A stretch of 64,000 bases of DNA from Bacillota bacterium (GCA_023458875.1 JAEWXO010000006.1:39953-103952); one strand, 5' to 3'; counted from the stretch's first letter, positions 1-9,098 are shown. Notes: generated by a model from the letters alone, not told the origin. Numbers and translations are program-made.

Positions 1-846
1 ATAATTAAAGAAAAAACCTTTGATTACGAGAAGGCCAGAAAGAAGGGCCTTGTATTTTCGGTATACTTTATATTATTCGGTGCAGTGTCATTTAAACGTC
101 TGCTCGATATAATGGGTGCCGGAAATTTCTCGGATGTGAAAAATATAGCTTCTGTAATATTATTGGCTATTGTCTGCTTTTATTGCGCCGGATTAGGAAT
201 TCATGCACTGGGCAGGACTGCTGTCGCAGTTCAGGGGTTATTTGTTTTTTTCCTTGCGGTTTTATTTATAGGAGTATATACGGGAATAGATTTTTCAAAC
301 TTTAAGTCATTATCGGAGAGCGGCAGTATAATTGAGTATGCCATACATGACTTTGCAGGAAGTGGGGAAATAATTGCGATGTTTGTGCTTCCTGCATTTA
401 CAGCGGACCGTTGCGGAAAGGCGATATATTTTTATTTTGGATTAAGACTTATTGTTACTGAAATAATCTCACTTGCAGGAATAACCGTGCTTGGCGGTGT
501 GGCAGGGCTTGTGCAGTATCCGTTCTTCGGAATGTGCTCATTTTCACAGCCGTTCAGCGTTCAGCGTTCAGACGCGCTCTTTATAATATCCTATGCAATG
601 ATATGCATTGTAAACATTACAGCGGATATAATTATTGCAGCGAAATTTGCTGAATGTATAACTAAAAAGGGAAGACTCTTTTCTGTTTTAATGATAATTG
701 CAGTCGGGTTAATTATGGGAAATACGGAGTCTTATATGACAGAATGTATATTTATAATTATTTTTGTTGTTTTAAGCTACATTATTTTTCCTTCTATGAT
801 AGTCAAAAAAGAAAAGCGGAAAGGTCCGGTGACCGGAAATGTATAA
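1..846 (+). CDS. GerAB-family spore germination permease, 5' end cut by window
   Basis: The reading frame is already open at base 1, so about 281 C-terminal residues of a longer protein are seen (GerAB proteins are usually about 360 residues). The sequence is a run of hydrophobic segments separated by short loops, as expected for the late membrane helices of the amino acid/polyamine permease-like GerAB subunit, which senses nutrients in the spore inner membrane. The next gene overlaps by 8 bases and encodes a GerAC-type lipoprotein, the usual partner, which strongly supports the call. A GTG at 85 is an internal codon, not the start. A GerAA subunit would be expected upstream, outside the window. 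The substrate cannot be told from sequence. Confidence 0.8.
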   Translation: MIKEKTFDYEKARKKGLVFSVYFILFGAVSFKRLLDIMGAGNFSDVKNIASVILLAIVCFYCAGLGIHALGRTAVAVQGLFVFFLAVLFIGVYTGIDFSNFKSLSESGSIIEYAIHDFAGSGEIIAMFVLPAFTADRCGKAIYFYFGLRLIVTEIISLAGITVLGGVAGLVQYPFFGMCSFSQPFSVQRSDALFIISYAMICIVNITADIIIAAKFAECITKKGRLFSVLMIIAVGLIMGNTESYMTECIFIIIFVVLSYIIFPSMIVKKEKRKGPVTGNV

Positions 847-1318
847 AAAATGCTTTTTAATAGTGTTCATAGCTTTTTTGCTATGCAGCTGCGGAGAAAA
901 TCTCGAGGTCCGTGAACGCGGATTTGTACAGGGTATGGGAATATCCAAGGACGATAAAGTACATGTATGTCTGCGTGTATTTGAGGAAATTGACAAAACA
1001 AAAGAATACAGGGGTACCGGTGATACTCTTGAAGATGCCATAAACGATGCCGAAACAACACAGGGAAAAGACTTTTTTGCAGGACATACAGAAATAGCCG
1101 TGATATCCCAAAATCAGAAATATGATGTTATAAAAGAGCTTATAAACACTGATATTTCCCCAGGATGTATTATAATGTACAGTGATGACCCGGTAGGGTT
1201 TGTGGAGAATAATGATACTATAGAAGTGCTGGATGTACTGGAGACATTTGTAAGAAACAAAAGGGCCGAAAAAATAAATATTTGTGACGTAATAAACAAT
1301 AACGGACAAAATACGTAA
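839..1318 (+). CDS. Short GerAC-family germination lipoprotein (N-terminal domain only)
   Basis: This 159-residue protein starts with a lipoprotein signal peptide (lipobox LLCSC, cysteine near residue 18), followed by the conserved start of Ger(x)C proteins, with RERGFVQGMGI just after the lipid anchor. GerAC proteins normally have about 370-400 residues in two or three domains; this one stops after the first domain, at TAA, with only about 100 bases before the next gene, so there is no room for the missing C-terminus. It overlaps the permease gene by 8 bases, implying translational coupling. I see no obvious frameshifted remnant downstream. It is either a naturally short form or an eroded receptor subunit. 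The family call is firm; whether it functions is not. Confidence 0.75.
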   Translation: MYKKCFLIVFIAFLLCSCGENLEVRERGFVQGMGISKDDKVHVCLRVFEEIDKTKEYRGTGDTLEDAINDAETTQGKDFFAGHTEIAVISQNQKYDVIKELINTDISPGCIIMYSDDPVGFVENNDTIEVLDVLETFVRNKRAEKINICDVINNNGQNT

Positions 1319-1370
1319 GGAACTTTATACGCACTGGAACAGATTTTATGTAGAAATGCTCATTAAAGTG

Positions 1371-1379
1371 TGCTATAAT
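1371..1379 (+). promoter_or_regulatory. Extended -10 promoter upstream of iscS
   Basis: TGC followed by TATAAT at 1374-1379 forms an extended -10 element 44 bases before the iscS start. No good -35 is visible, which is tolerated by extended -10 promoters. A good ribosome binding site (AGAAGGTGA) lies at about 1402-1410. Confidence 0.5.
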
Positions 1380-1422
1380 GATATTATCTATTAAATTTTT
1401 CAGAAGGTGAAACCGTTATTTT

Positions 1423-2550
1423 ATGATATACTTTGACAATGCGGCAACGACAAAGCCTGATAAGGCTGTAACAGCAGCAGTCTGTGAGTGTATGGAAAAT
1501 ACATTCGGAAATCCGTCATCACTGCACAGGCTTGGCATAGAAGCGCAGCTTTTTATGGACAATGCAAGAAAAAATATAGCCTCAGCGCTTAATGTTCCTG
1601 CTGAAACCGTATATTTTACATCAGGTGCAACAGAGAGCAGCAATCTGGCAATACGCGGCGCGGCAGGTGCTTACGGACGGAGAAAAAAGCGTGTAATAAC
1701 AACGACAGTAGAGCATTCATCAGTAAAAGAGGCATTTAACCGTCTGGAGGATGAAGGCTATGAGGTTATAAGAATTTCTCCCGGCAGTGACGGAAAATTT
1801 TTGGTAAAGGATTTTACCGATGCTGTAAATGAGAGTACATGCCTTATCAGTACAATGCTTGTAAACAATGAAACAGGAGAGCTTCTGCCGGTAAAAAATA
1901 TTTTTGCAGAGGCAAAAAGAAAAAACAGGGATATAATCACACACTGTGATGCAGTACAGGCATTTATGAAGATTCCGGTAAAGCCGTCTGCCATCCAGGC
2001 TGACCTTATATCTGTCAGTGCCCATAAGATTTACGGACCGAAGGGGATAGGTGCTTTGTACGTAAAAAAGGGCGTGAGACTTTTAAAACAGAATCTCGGC
2101 GGAAAACAGGAAAACGGAATGAGAGGCGGAACCGAAGCAGTGCCTCTTATAGCCGGATTCGGAGAAGCTGTCAGGGTAATGAATGAATCCATGAGCGACA
2201 GAGTGAAAAATATGGAAAATATAAAGAGCTATTTTATTTCAAAAATTGTTGAAGATGACGATATATTTATCAATTCCTCTGAAAATTCGGTTCCGTATAT
2301 AGTCAATATTTCCATTCCCGGAATACGCTCGGAAATAATGCTTCATTTTCTTGAAGAGCGCGAAATTTACATCTCAAGCGGCTCGGCGTGTTCAAAGGGA
2401 GCAAAGAGCGGCGTCCTTAGCGAATTCGGAATAAATCCGCAGCTTGAGGACAGCGCGCTTCGTATAAGCTTTGGCCATAATAACACATTTGACGAAATAG
2501 ATAGATTTATAGAGGCAGTTTCAGACGGAAAAAAACGATTAAAACGATAA
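1423..2550 (+). CDS. iscS: Cysteine desulfurase (NifS/IscS family)
   Basis: A 375-residue PLP-dependent enzyme that removes sulfur from L-cysteine and passes it as a persulfide to acceptors. It opens with the family signature YFDNAATT; the PLP-binding lysine is in SAHKIYGPKG (Lys202) and the persulfide-forming cysteine in SSGSACSKG (Cys323). Length is normal. The start is supported by a Shine-Dalgarno sequence about 13 bases upstream. The next gene, 13 bases downstream, is thiI, whose product takes its sulfur from this kind of enzyme, so tRNA 4-thiouridine synthesis is the most likely job. Supply of sulfur to Fe-S clusters is possible too, but no iscU-like gene is adjacent. Confidence 0.93.
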   Translation: MIYFDNAATTKPDKAVTAAVCECMENTFGNPSSLHRLGIEAQLFMDNARKNIASALNVPAETVYFTSGATESSNLAIRGAAGAYGRRKKRVITTTVEHSSVKEAFNRLEDEGYEVIRISPGSDGKFLVKDFTDAVNESTCLISTMLVNNETGELLPVKNIFAEAKRKNRDIITHCDAVQAFMKIPVKPSAIQADLISVSAHKIYGPKGIGALYVKKGVRLLKQNLGGKQENGMRGGTEAVPLIAGFGEAVRVMNESMSDRVKNMENIKSYFISKIVEDDDIFINSSENSVPYIVNISIPGIRSEIMLHFLEEREIYISSGSACSKGAKSGVLSEFGINPQLEDSALRISFGHNNTFDEIDRFIEAVSDGKKRLKR

Positions 2551-2563
2551 AAGGAAGAATAGT

Positions 2564-3742
2564 ATGAAAGAAATTATTTTAGCAAAATACGGCGAAATAG
2601 CATTAAAGGGACTTAACAAAAATACATTTGAGGATCTCCTTATAAAAAATATAAAGAGAAGGCTAAAGCCTGTAGGAAGGTTTGACTACAGCAGACAGCA
2701 GTCGACTATATACATAATTCCTGAGGATGAAAGTATTGATCTTGATTTTACAATGGAAAAGCTTCAGACTGTATTCGGAATAGCTGTAATATGCAGAGCG
2801 GCAGTAATCGAAAAGGATTTTGAAAAAATATGTGAGGGCACAACAGAATATCTTACAGATACACTCTCATATGCAAAAACCTTCAAGGTTCAGGCTAAAC
2901 GTGCAGACAAGCGTTTCCCTATGAAATCCCCTGAAATATGCAGCGAGCTTGGCGGAGTTATCCTTGAAAAGTTCAGTCATCTAAAGGTTGATGTAAAAAA
3001 CCCTGAGGTTACGGTAACTGTAGAAATACGTGATACAAAAGCATATGTCCACGCTGTAAAGATTCCTGGTGCAGGCGGACTTCCTGTAGGAAGCAGCGGA
3101 AAGGCAATGCTCCTTCTGTCCGGCGGAATAGACAGCCCTGTTGCAGGATACATGATGGCAAAAAGAGGGATACACATATCTGCAATCCACTATATAAGCC
3201 CTCCGTACACATCGGAACGTGCACGAATGAAGGTGGAACAGCTTTGTCAGAAGCTCACAGGATATTGCGGAAACATATCGTTTTACTGCGTTCCTTTTAC
3301 GGAAATACAGGAAACAATAAAGGATAAATGCCCTGAGGAATATTTTACAATAATCATGAGAAGACTTATGATGGAAATAGCGCAGAAAATTTCCGAAAAG
3401 GACGAAAGTCTTGCACTGATTACCGGTGAGAGCGTCGGTCAGGTAGCAAGCCAGACTCTCAAAGCTATAGCATGCACAGATGCAGTCTGCAGAATGCCTG
3501 TATTCAGGCCGCTTATAGGTATGGACAAGACAGAGATAATCGCTGTTTCAAGAAAAATAGATACATTTGATATTTCCATACAGCCTTATGAGGACTGCTG
3601 CACTGTATTTACCCCTAAGCATCCGAAAACAAAACCTTCTCTTGAAGAGGTAGAAAAAGCACAAAATTGTTTTGATTTTACAGAAATGATTCAGAAAGCA
3701 GTGGACGAAACAGAGCTTAAATTGATAAAGCCGGAAGCTTAG
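2564..3742 (+). CDS. thiI: tRNA 4-thiouridine sulfurtransferase ThiI
   Basis: A 392-residue enzyme that adenylates and thiolates U8 of tRNA. The N-terminal ferredoxin-like and THUMP RNA-binding domains cover roughly residues 1-165, followed by the PP-loop ATPase with SGGIDSPVAGYM at 186-197. There is no C-terminal rhodanese domain, as is usual in Firmicutes and unlike E. coli ThiI; sulfur is then taken directly from the desulfurase. It sits 13 bases after iscS, the standard iscS-thiI pair. Length and motifs are complete. Confidence 0.94.
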   Translation: MKEIILAKYGEIALKGLNKNTFEDLLIKNIKRRLKPVGRFDYSRQQSTIYIIPEDESIDLDFTMEKLQTVFGIAVICRAAVIEKDFEKICEGTTEYLTDTLSYAKTFKVQAKRADKRFPMKSPEICSELGGVILEKFSHLKVDVKNPEVTVTVEIRDTKAYVHAVKIPGAGGLPVGSSGKAMLLLSGGIDSPVAGYMMAKRGIHISAIHYISPPYTSERARMKVEQLCQKLTGYCGNISFYCVPFTEIQETIKDKCPEEYFTIIMRRLMMEIAQKISEKDESLALITGESVGQVASQTLKAIACTDAVCRMPVFRPLIGMDKTEIIAVSRKIDTFDISIQPYEDCCTVFTPKHPKTKPSLEEVEKAQNCFDFTEMIQKAVDETELKLIKPEA

Positions 3743-3797
3743 TTCACAGTTTGTTAATGAAATATATATAGATTCTTTACGAAATTTGGTGAGAAAA

Positions 3798-4358
3798 GTG
3801 AATAATGAAGCGCATTTTTTAGAACAAATTATACATTTTCATGAAGATACTATCGAAAAACTTGACAAAAGGGTTACACGAGTGGTAGAATTGTTAACGT
3901 TAAGTAATAAATCTATCGCTACAGCAGAAAGCTGTACAGGCGGATTATTATCTCAGCTTATAACTTCTGTGCCGGGTGCATCACAGGTTTTTGAACTTGG
4001 GGTCTGCTCATATTCCAACAGAATAAAAAATCAGGTTCTCGGAGTTCCTTCTGAAACTATTGACAGATATACCGAGGTAAGTCAGCAGACAGCCATAAGT
4101 ATGGCAGAGGGAATAAAAAAGATTTCAGGCGCAGATATCTGCGTATCTGTTACAGGAATAGCAGGGCCGGGAGGCGGTACAGAGAAAAATCCTGTCGGTA
4201 CGGTATATGCAGGATTTATATATAACGATATAAAACTTATAAAGCTTTTAAAGATGACAGGTACTGAATATGACAGGGAAGCAATAAGAATTCATACTGC
4301 TCTCAGCATATTTGAAGCTGTGGAGGAGTTACTTACAGGAGATGTTCAATATGAATAA
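3798..4358 (+). CDS. cinA: CinA C-terminal domain protein (nicotinamide-nucleotide amidase-like)
   Basis: The protein (about 186 residues) matches the CinA C-terminal domain: IATAESCTGGLLSQLITSVPG near the start, then VCSYSNRIKNQVLGV, VSVTGIAGPGGGT and VGTVYAGF. Proteins of this domain deamidate nicotinamide mononucleotide (PncC activity) in NAD salvage. The N-terminal molybdopterin-binding half of full CinA is absent, with only a short helical lead-in. The start is uncertain: GTG at 3798 has GGTGAG four bases upstream and is preferred over in-frame TTG at 3786. The gene overlaps the next (sortase) by 8 bases. Confidence 0.88.
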   Translation: MNNEAHFLEQIIHFHEDTIEKLDKRVTRVVELLTLSNKSIATAESCTGGLLSQLITSVPGASQVFELGVCSYSNRIKNQVLGVPSETIDRYTEVSQQTAISMAEGIKKISGADICVSVTGIAGPGGGTEKNPVGTVYAGFIYNDIKLIKLLKMTGTEYDREAIRIHTALSIFEAVEELLTGDVQYE

Positions 4359-5394
4359 ATCAGCTGTTCGTAAAGGTAATAACAAAAATCGCTTTTCATA
4401 TGTTGATGTCCTGAAAAATCTTTTTCCGTGGAAAGGTGATTCCGCATCAGAAAAAATAAGAAAAACAGTTTTCATGATAGCGGTCATAATATTCGGCGTA
4501 TGTGCATATCTGATTTTTGATTATTTTTATGGAAATTATAAAAACAACAAAATGTACGAAGGTTTACAGGAAGACATGCCTTCACTGGCTGATATGATAA
4601 CACCTGAGGTGACAAATGTCGTAGGCTCAAGTGAGATGCTGCCATACATGCAGAAGATGATTGAAAGAATAGGAAATGAAGATATAGTCGGCTGGATACA
4701 GATTCCTGATAAAAACGGAAGCTGTGAAGATACAAAGGTTGATTATCCTATAGTTCAGAAAACAACAGAGGACGAAAGGGAATTTTACCTGGAGCACAAC
4801 ATCTACAAAGAATTTACAGGTAAGGTACCGGGTTCAATATTCCTTGACTGGAGAAGCAGGCTCGGAACTCCTGATCAGTCAGACAACCTCGTTATTTACG
4901 GACATCAGATGAAAGACGGTAGTATGTTCGGAAGTCTTCTTGATTATGATCATTACTATTCGTTTTACGGAGAGCATCCGTGCATAGAGCTTTCATCAAG
5001 ATATGAAGTGTCAACATATAAGATATTCGGATTTTTCTACGCTGATGGCGGAGACACAGAATCTGAGTTTCATTATTTCAATACAATAAACTTTAATTCA
5101 GAGCAGGAATTTTACGATTATGTAAACCAGATAAAACGACGTTCATTGATAATTAATGATGTGGATGTAAAATATGGCGATGATCTTCTCGTTTTATCAA
5201 CCTGTGCAACAGATTATTTCCATGAGGCAAGATTTGCAGTTGCTGCAAGAAAATTAAGGCCGGGCGAAGACAGATACGCCGGAACACAAAACAGCTCAAG
5301 AAATAAAAATCCTCTTATGCCGGCAGAATGGTATAAAGCAAAAGGGGACGGCGTGACCTATGACAGTGATGCGGAGTTTGTCCCTTACGGTTAA
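4351..5394 (+). CDS. srtB: Class B sortase (first of two)
   Basis: A membrane-anchored cysteine transpeptidase that joins surface proteins to the cell wall. The start is set at ATG 4351, which has AGGAG nine bases upstream; an earlier in-frame ATG at 4312 lies deep inside cinA. After a basic cytoplasmic stretch there is one membrane helix (FMIAVIIFGVCAYLIFDYF), then the sortase fold with the catalytic triad: His in VIYGHQMKDGSMFG, Cys in LVLSTCATD and Arg in ARFAVAARKLRPGE. The DGSMF context and the gap before STC fit class B. The C-terminal tail of about 40 residues is extra. A second class B sortase follows 25 bases downstream. No clear sorting-signal substrate is seen in the window. Confidence 0.9.
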   Translation: MNKSAVRKGNNKNRFSYVDVLKNLFPWKGDSASEKIRKTVFMIAVIIFGVCAYLIFDYFYGNYKNNKMYEGLQEDMPSLADMITPEVTNVVGSSEMLPYMQKMIERIGNEDIVGWIQIPDKNGSCEDTKVDYPIVQKTTEDEREFYLEHNIYKEFTGKVPGSIFLDWRSRLGTPDQSDNLVIYGHQMKDGSMFGSLLDYDHYYSFYGEHPCIELSSRYEVSTYKIFGFFYADGGDTESEFHYFNTINFNSEQEFYDYVNQIKRRSLIINDVDVKYGDDLLVLSTCATDYFHEARFAVAARKLRPGEDRYAGTQNSSRNKNPLMPAEWYKAKGDGVTYDSDAEFVPYG

Positions 5395-5419
5395 TGAATT
5401 ATTAAGGAGATCATAAAGC

Positions 5420-6268
5420 ATGAAAAAAAAGAAGACTATACTTGTTATTGTTGCAGTGGTTCTTTTATTTGCAGTAATAGCAATTGTCTATCTTATTTTA
5501 AATAAATCCGGTAATGATAAGGTTGCAGTATTACCTGAAACCCAGCCGGGAACAGTTACTACAGCCCCGGTGCTTACAACTGCTGAGGAAACAACAACCA
5601 CATATCCACCATATGTAAACGGACTCAGCCTCAAAGCACAGGAAGCGTATCAGCAGAACGCCGATACGGTAGGATGGCTCAGAATAAGCAATACAGTTAT
5701 TGATTATCCGATTGTAAGAGCCACAGACAATGAATTTTACGTTTCAAATAACTTTGATAAACAGCCGGTAGCTGCGGGCTGGACATTTATGGACTTCAGA
5801 TGTGAATTTCTTAAGGATTACAGCACAGACAACCTTCTGCTTTACGGTCATAATATGGCTGACGGCTCAATGTTCAGCGATCTTAAGAAATATCAAAGAG
5901 ATGAGTCCTTTTATGAAGCTAATCCTATCATAGAGTTTAGCTCACTTTATGCTGATTATCAGTATAAAATTTTCGCGTTTATGCTTTGCAACGGTACTCA
6001 GGGATCGGATTTTGAATTCTGGAACTATACAATATTTTCAAAAGACAAGAAAAATCCTGCATGGTCAGTTAATGAGTATCTGTCAAAGATTAACGATAAA
6101 TCACTTATTACCACAAATGTTGACTTGAAGGAAGACGACGATTATCTGCTCTTATCTACATGCAACAGTGGTGATACCACAGACAGTACGCGTTTTGTTG
6201 TTCTGGCAAGAAGGGTCAGACCGGGAGAGGATGCTTATGAAGGCACCACCGGAAGTGTCAGAAAATAA
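5420..6268 (+). CDS. srtB: Class B sortase (second of two)
   Basis: A 282-residue sortase with an N-terminal membrane helix (about residues 5-27), a Thr/Pro-rich extracellular linker (residues 40-65, including TTAEETTTTYPP) and a catalytic domain. The triad is His in LLYGHNMADGSMFSD, Cys in LLLSTCNSGD and Arg in TRFVVLARRVRPGE. It closely resembles the preceding gene over the catalytic part, so the two are probably an old tandem duplication with diverged N-termini. ATG 5420 has AAGGAG eleven bases upstream. The Thr-rich stalk resembles linkers of the window's cellulosomal proteins and presumably spaces the domain from the membrane. Confidence 0.9.
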   Translation: MKKKKTILVIVAVVLLFAVIAIVYLILNKSGNDKVAVLPETQPGTVTTAPVLTTAEETTTTYPPYVNGLSLKAQEAYQQNADTVGWLRISNTVIDYPIVRATDNEFYVSNNFDKQPVAAGWTFMDFRCEFLKDYSTDNLLLYGHNMADGSMFSDLKKYQRDESFYEANPIIEFSSLYADYQYKIFAFMLCNGTQGSDFEFWNYTIFSKDKKNPAWSVNEYLSKINDKSLITTNVDLKEDDDYLLLSTCNSGDTTDSTRFVVLARRVRPGEDAYEGTTGSVRK

Positions 6269-6338
6269 AAAGTACGGTTTATGATGGTGTTATATAGGTG
6301 GAAATTTACATAGCCTACGGGCTGAATGGGAGTTTTTT

Positions 6339-7574
6339 ATGAAAGAACAGTTGCCGCTAAAGCGTATCATCATTGGACTGGCTACAAGCATTGCAACTTC
6401 ATTAATGGTTACAGTAGCAGGTTCAGCAGATGAAATGGCGCCTAATGTTGCAGGCAAAGAGTCATATGTTATAACAAGTGACGCTGAAGCTTGTCGTCCA
6501 GGTGCTTATGCCTCGGTCAGAGCGCTCAATCATGAAGAATACAAAGAAATAATACAAAATTTAAACTTACCACAAGCAGAGAGTGTTGCCGAAAAGTTTG
6601 ATGTTCAGGATGAATATGATGTTACTGAGTGGTGGAAAGCAGAGCTTTCTGACTACAGTGAAACACTTGAACAGCAGGCGTTGGTTCCAATTGAGCTTCC
6701 TGCACCTGCAGAAACCGCACCGCCGGTAAACGCAGATCCTGTAAGCCTTACACCAGGACCAACCGGAGCATTTAGTATACCTGCATCACAATCAGTTAAT
6801 TTACCAGATAATTTAGAATCAAATACATTTTATTTTACAAGTTATGGTTACGGCCATGGCGTAGGACTTAGTCAGAACGGCGCAAATCTTTATGCTACAT
6901 ATGCAGGTTATGATTATCTTCAGATTCTGCAGCATTATTATCCGGGAACTACAGTTATGTATACTCCGGGTGCCGAATCCGAAACAATATCCGTAAAGGG
7001 ATATTCAGGCGGAGTAGTTGATATTTTGTCCATGGTCTGCAACGCAGAGATTGGCTCATCATTTAATGTTGAAGCAATAAAAGCTCAGGCAATTGCAGCC
7101 TATACATATATTAAGTATTCAGGCGGTTCTACAAACGGTATGGCAATCAAGGAAGGTCCCAACCAGAAAATTATAGATGCTGTCAAGTCTGTTGTAGGTC
7201 AGGCAGTATATTATAACGGTTCATTTGCATTGACACAGTTCTATGCGTCAAGCGGTGGTACAACTGCTTCATGTAAGGACGTGTTCTATCAGGACATTCC
7301 ATACCTCAGATCTGTTCCGTGTGAGCTTGATGCAGCATATGATTCTCACTATGGTGAGATAACTAAGATCAGTGTTGATGCATTGAGAACAAAGCTTCAG
7401 AACACATACGGCATTACCTTATCAGCTGATTACTCATCATGGATACAGCTTGTTGAAGGTGATGGAGGATACATAGCGGATGTTGTTATCGATAATCAGA
7501 AGACTGTCGACGGATACGCATTTGCCAGAGCAATCGGAGTCAGATCAGGTAAATTTACAGTACTTTATACATGA
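6339..7574 (+). CDS. Secreted SpoIID/LytB-type protein with permuted domain order
   Basis: The 411-residue product has a signal peptide (hydrophobic residues 8-29), a variable region and a Pro-rich stretch (118-145). It then carries the SpoIID motif GYGHGVGLSQNGA with LQILQHYYPGT (170-204), which in ordinary SpoIID proteins is at the very C-terminus. After it come the blocks that normally come first: CNAEIGSSFNVEAIKAQA (234-251, catalytic-type Glu237), then ASSGGTT and PYLRSVPCELD, ending with the segment AIGVRSGKFTVLY that usually leads into GHGVG. All blocks occur once, so this is a circular permutation of the lytic transglycosylase fold rather than a loss. SpoIID strips stem peptide-free glycan in engulfment; the sortase neighbours point to cell-wall work, but its stage of action is unknown. 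Confidence 0.78.
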   Translation: MKEQLPLKRIIIGLATSIATSLMVTVAGSADEMAPNVAGKESYVITSDAEACRPGAYASVRALNHEEYKEIIQNLNLPQAESVAEKFDVQDEYDVTEWWKAELSDYSETLEQQALVPIELPAPAETAPPVNADPVSLTPGPTGAFSIPASQSVNLPDNLESNTFYFTSYGYGHGVGLSQNGANLYATYAGYDYLQILQHYYPGTTVMYTPGAESETISVKGYSGGVVDILSMVCNAEIGSSFNVEAIKAQAIAAYTYIKYSGGSTNGMAIKEGPNQKIIDAVKSVVGQAVYYNGSFALTQFYASSGGTTASCKDVFYQDIPYLRSVPCELDAAYDSHYGEITKISVDALRTKLQNTYGITLSADYSSWIQLVEGDGGYIADVVIDNQKTVDGYAFARAIGVRSGKFTVLYT

Positions 7575-7603
7575 TATAAGTGCAGTAACAAATAATTAAT
7601 ATT

Positions 7604-7660
7604 AAAGCTTTTCTGAATAATACATATCAGTATAAATTTCAGAAAAGCTTTTTATTTTTA
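7604..7660 (+). terminator. Rho-independent terminator after the SpoIID-like gene
   Basis: A 14-bp stem (7604-7617 with 7638-7651, beginning AAAGCTTTTC) is followed by a T-rich tract. It lies 30 bases past the stop codon. Confidence 0.8.
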
Positions 7661-7703
7661 AGGTTACTAATCCGCCATGTCATAAAGTGAGGCAGATATA
7701 TTA

Positions 7704-7758
7704 GCGAAGTCCAGGCGACCGCAAAGCCTGGTCGATTTCGCAGAATCGAAACCCCTGC
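7704..7758 (+). repeat. Dispersed two-hairpin element, copy 1
   Basis: A diverged copy of the dispersed intergenic element. The second stem-loop reads TCGATT / AATCGA instead of the usual GACTC / GAGTC, so both sides of the stem changed together. It lies between the SpoIID-like gene's terminator and the pdp ribosome binding site. Confidence 0.8.
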
Positions 7759-7789
7759 ACAAATTAATTTAAAAACAGGAGATGATTTT

Positions 7790-9091
7790 ATGAATATGTA
7801 TCAGATAATTACAAAAACAAAAAACAGCAGGAAACTTACCCGTGAGGAGATAGAATGGCTTATAAGCGGATACGTGGAAGGAAGCATACCTGATTATCAG
7901 ATATCCGCGTGGCTTATGGCAGTCTGTTTCAATTCTCTGACTGACGAAGAAACTCTCTATCTTACAATGGCAATGAAAAATTCAGGAGAAACCGTTGACT
8001 TATCAACAATTAACGGCATAACTGTTGATAAACACAGCACAGGCGGAGTCGGTGACAAGACAAGTTTAATAATCGGCCCTATTGCAGCGGCATGCGGAGT
8101 CAGCGTTCCGAAAATGTCGGGAAAAGGACTGGGACATACGGGTGGAACGATAGACAAGCTTGAAAGTATTCCCGGATGCAGAACAAACCTTCCGTTTGAC
8201 AAATTTACAGATGCTGTTAATTCTACCGGCTTTTCAATTATTTCACAAAGCGGAAACCTTGTCCCGGCTGATAAAAAGCTTTATGCCCTGAGGGATACAA
8301 CTGCTACAGTAAATAGTATACCACTTATATGCTCCAGCATTATGAGTAAAAAACTTGCTATGGGTGCTGATTGTATTCTGCTTGACGTAAAGACGGGAAG
8401 CGGTGCATTTATGAAAACACCTGATGAGGCACAAAAGCTTGCAGAGCTTATGGTGTCTACAGGCAACAGCGCAGGTAAGAAATGCATGGCTGTAATAACT
8501 GATATGAATATACCGCTGGGAAAGGCCGTTGGAAACTCGCTGGAGATTATTGAAGCCGTCGAGGTGCTTAAAGGAAACGACAAGGGAAGACTTTACAGCC
8601 TTTGTATCGAGCTTTCGTCCTATATGCTTTACCTTGCAGGCAAGGGAGACAAAGATGAATGTCTCGCTCTTGCCAGAGAGGCTATTGATTCAAAAAAAGC
8701 ACTGGATGTATTTGAACGTTCTGTAAAGCAGCAGGGAGGCGATACAGCCTTTATAAATAATTATGACCTGTTAGGCAAGGCAAAGGTCAGATATGACGTA
8801 TACAGCCCGTCAGACGGCTATATTCAGCAAATGGACAGCGAAAAAATAGGTCTGGCGTCTCTTGAACTTGGCGCAGGAAGAAAAACAAAAGAGAGCAGTA
8901 TTGATTATACAGCAGGTATCCAGATTAACAAAAGCTGCGGAGAATACATCTCAAAGGGCGAACTTCTGATGACACTGTATACATCAACAGAATGCAATAT
9001 TGAACAGATAGAGAATGAAATCCTCGACGCCATTGTCCTCTGCGAAACCAAACCAGAACAAAGTGACATTATAATTAAAGTCATCGAATAG
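7790..9091 (+). CDS. pdp: Pyrimidine-nucleoside phosphorylase
   Basis: A 433-residue enzyme that cleaves thymidine, deoxyuridine and/or uridine with phosphate to give the base and (deoxy)ribose-1-phosphate. The thymidine/pyrimidine phosphorylase signature is present near residues 80-120: KHSTGGVGDKTSL followed by SGKGLGHTGGTIDKLE. The C-terminal alpha/beta domain (about 340-430) is complete. Length matches the Gram-positive pyrimidine phosphorylases (about 433), which are broader in substrate than E. coli DeoA. ATG 7790 has CAGGAGATG upstream; an ATG two codons in is an alternative. The gene stands alone, flanked on both sides by copies of the dispersed hairpin element. Confidence 0.92.
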   Translation: MNMYQIITKTKNSRKLTREEIEWLISGYVEGSIPDYQISAWLMAVCFNSLTDEETLYLTMAMKNSGETVDLSTINGITVDKHSTGGVGDKTSLIIGPIAAACGVSVPKMSGKGLGHTGGTIDKLESIPGCRTNLPFDKFTDAVNSTGFSIISQSGNLVPADKKLYALRDTTATVNSIPLICSSIMSKKLAMGADCILLDVKTGSGAFMKTPDEAQKLAELMVSTGNSAGKKCMAVITDMNIPLGKAVGNSLEIIEAVEVLKGNDKGRLYSLCIELSSYMLYLAGKGDKDECLALAREAIDSKKALDVFERSVKQQGGDTAFINNYDLLGKAKVRYDVYSPSDGYIQQMDSEKIGLASLELGAGRKTKESSIDYTAGIQINKSCGEYISKGELLMTLYTSTECNIEQIENEILDAIVLCETKPEQSDIIIKVIE

Positions 9092-9098
9092 ATAGCAT

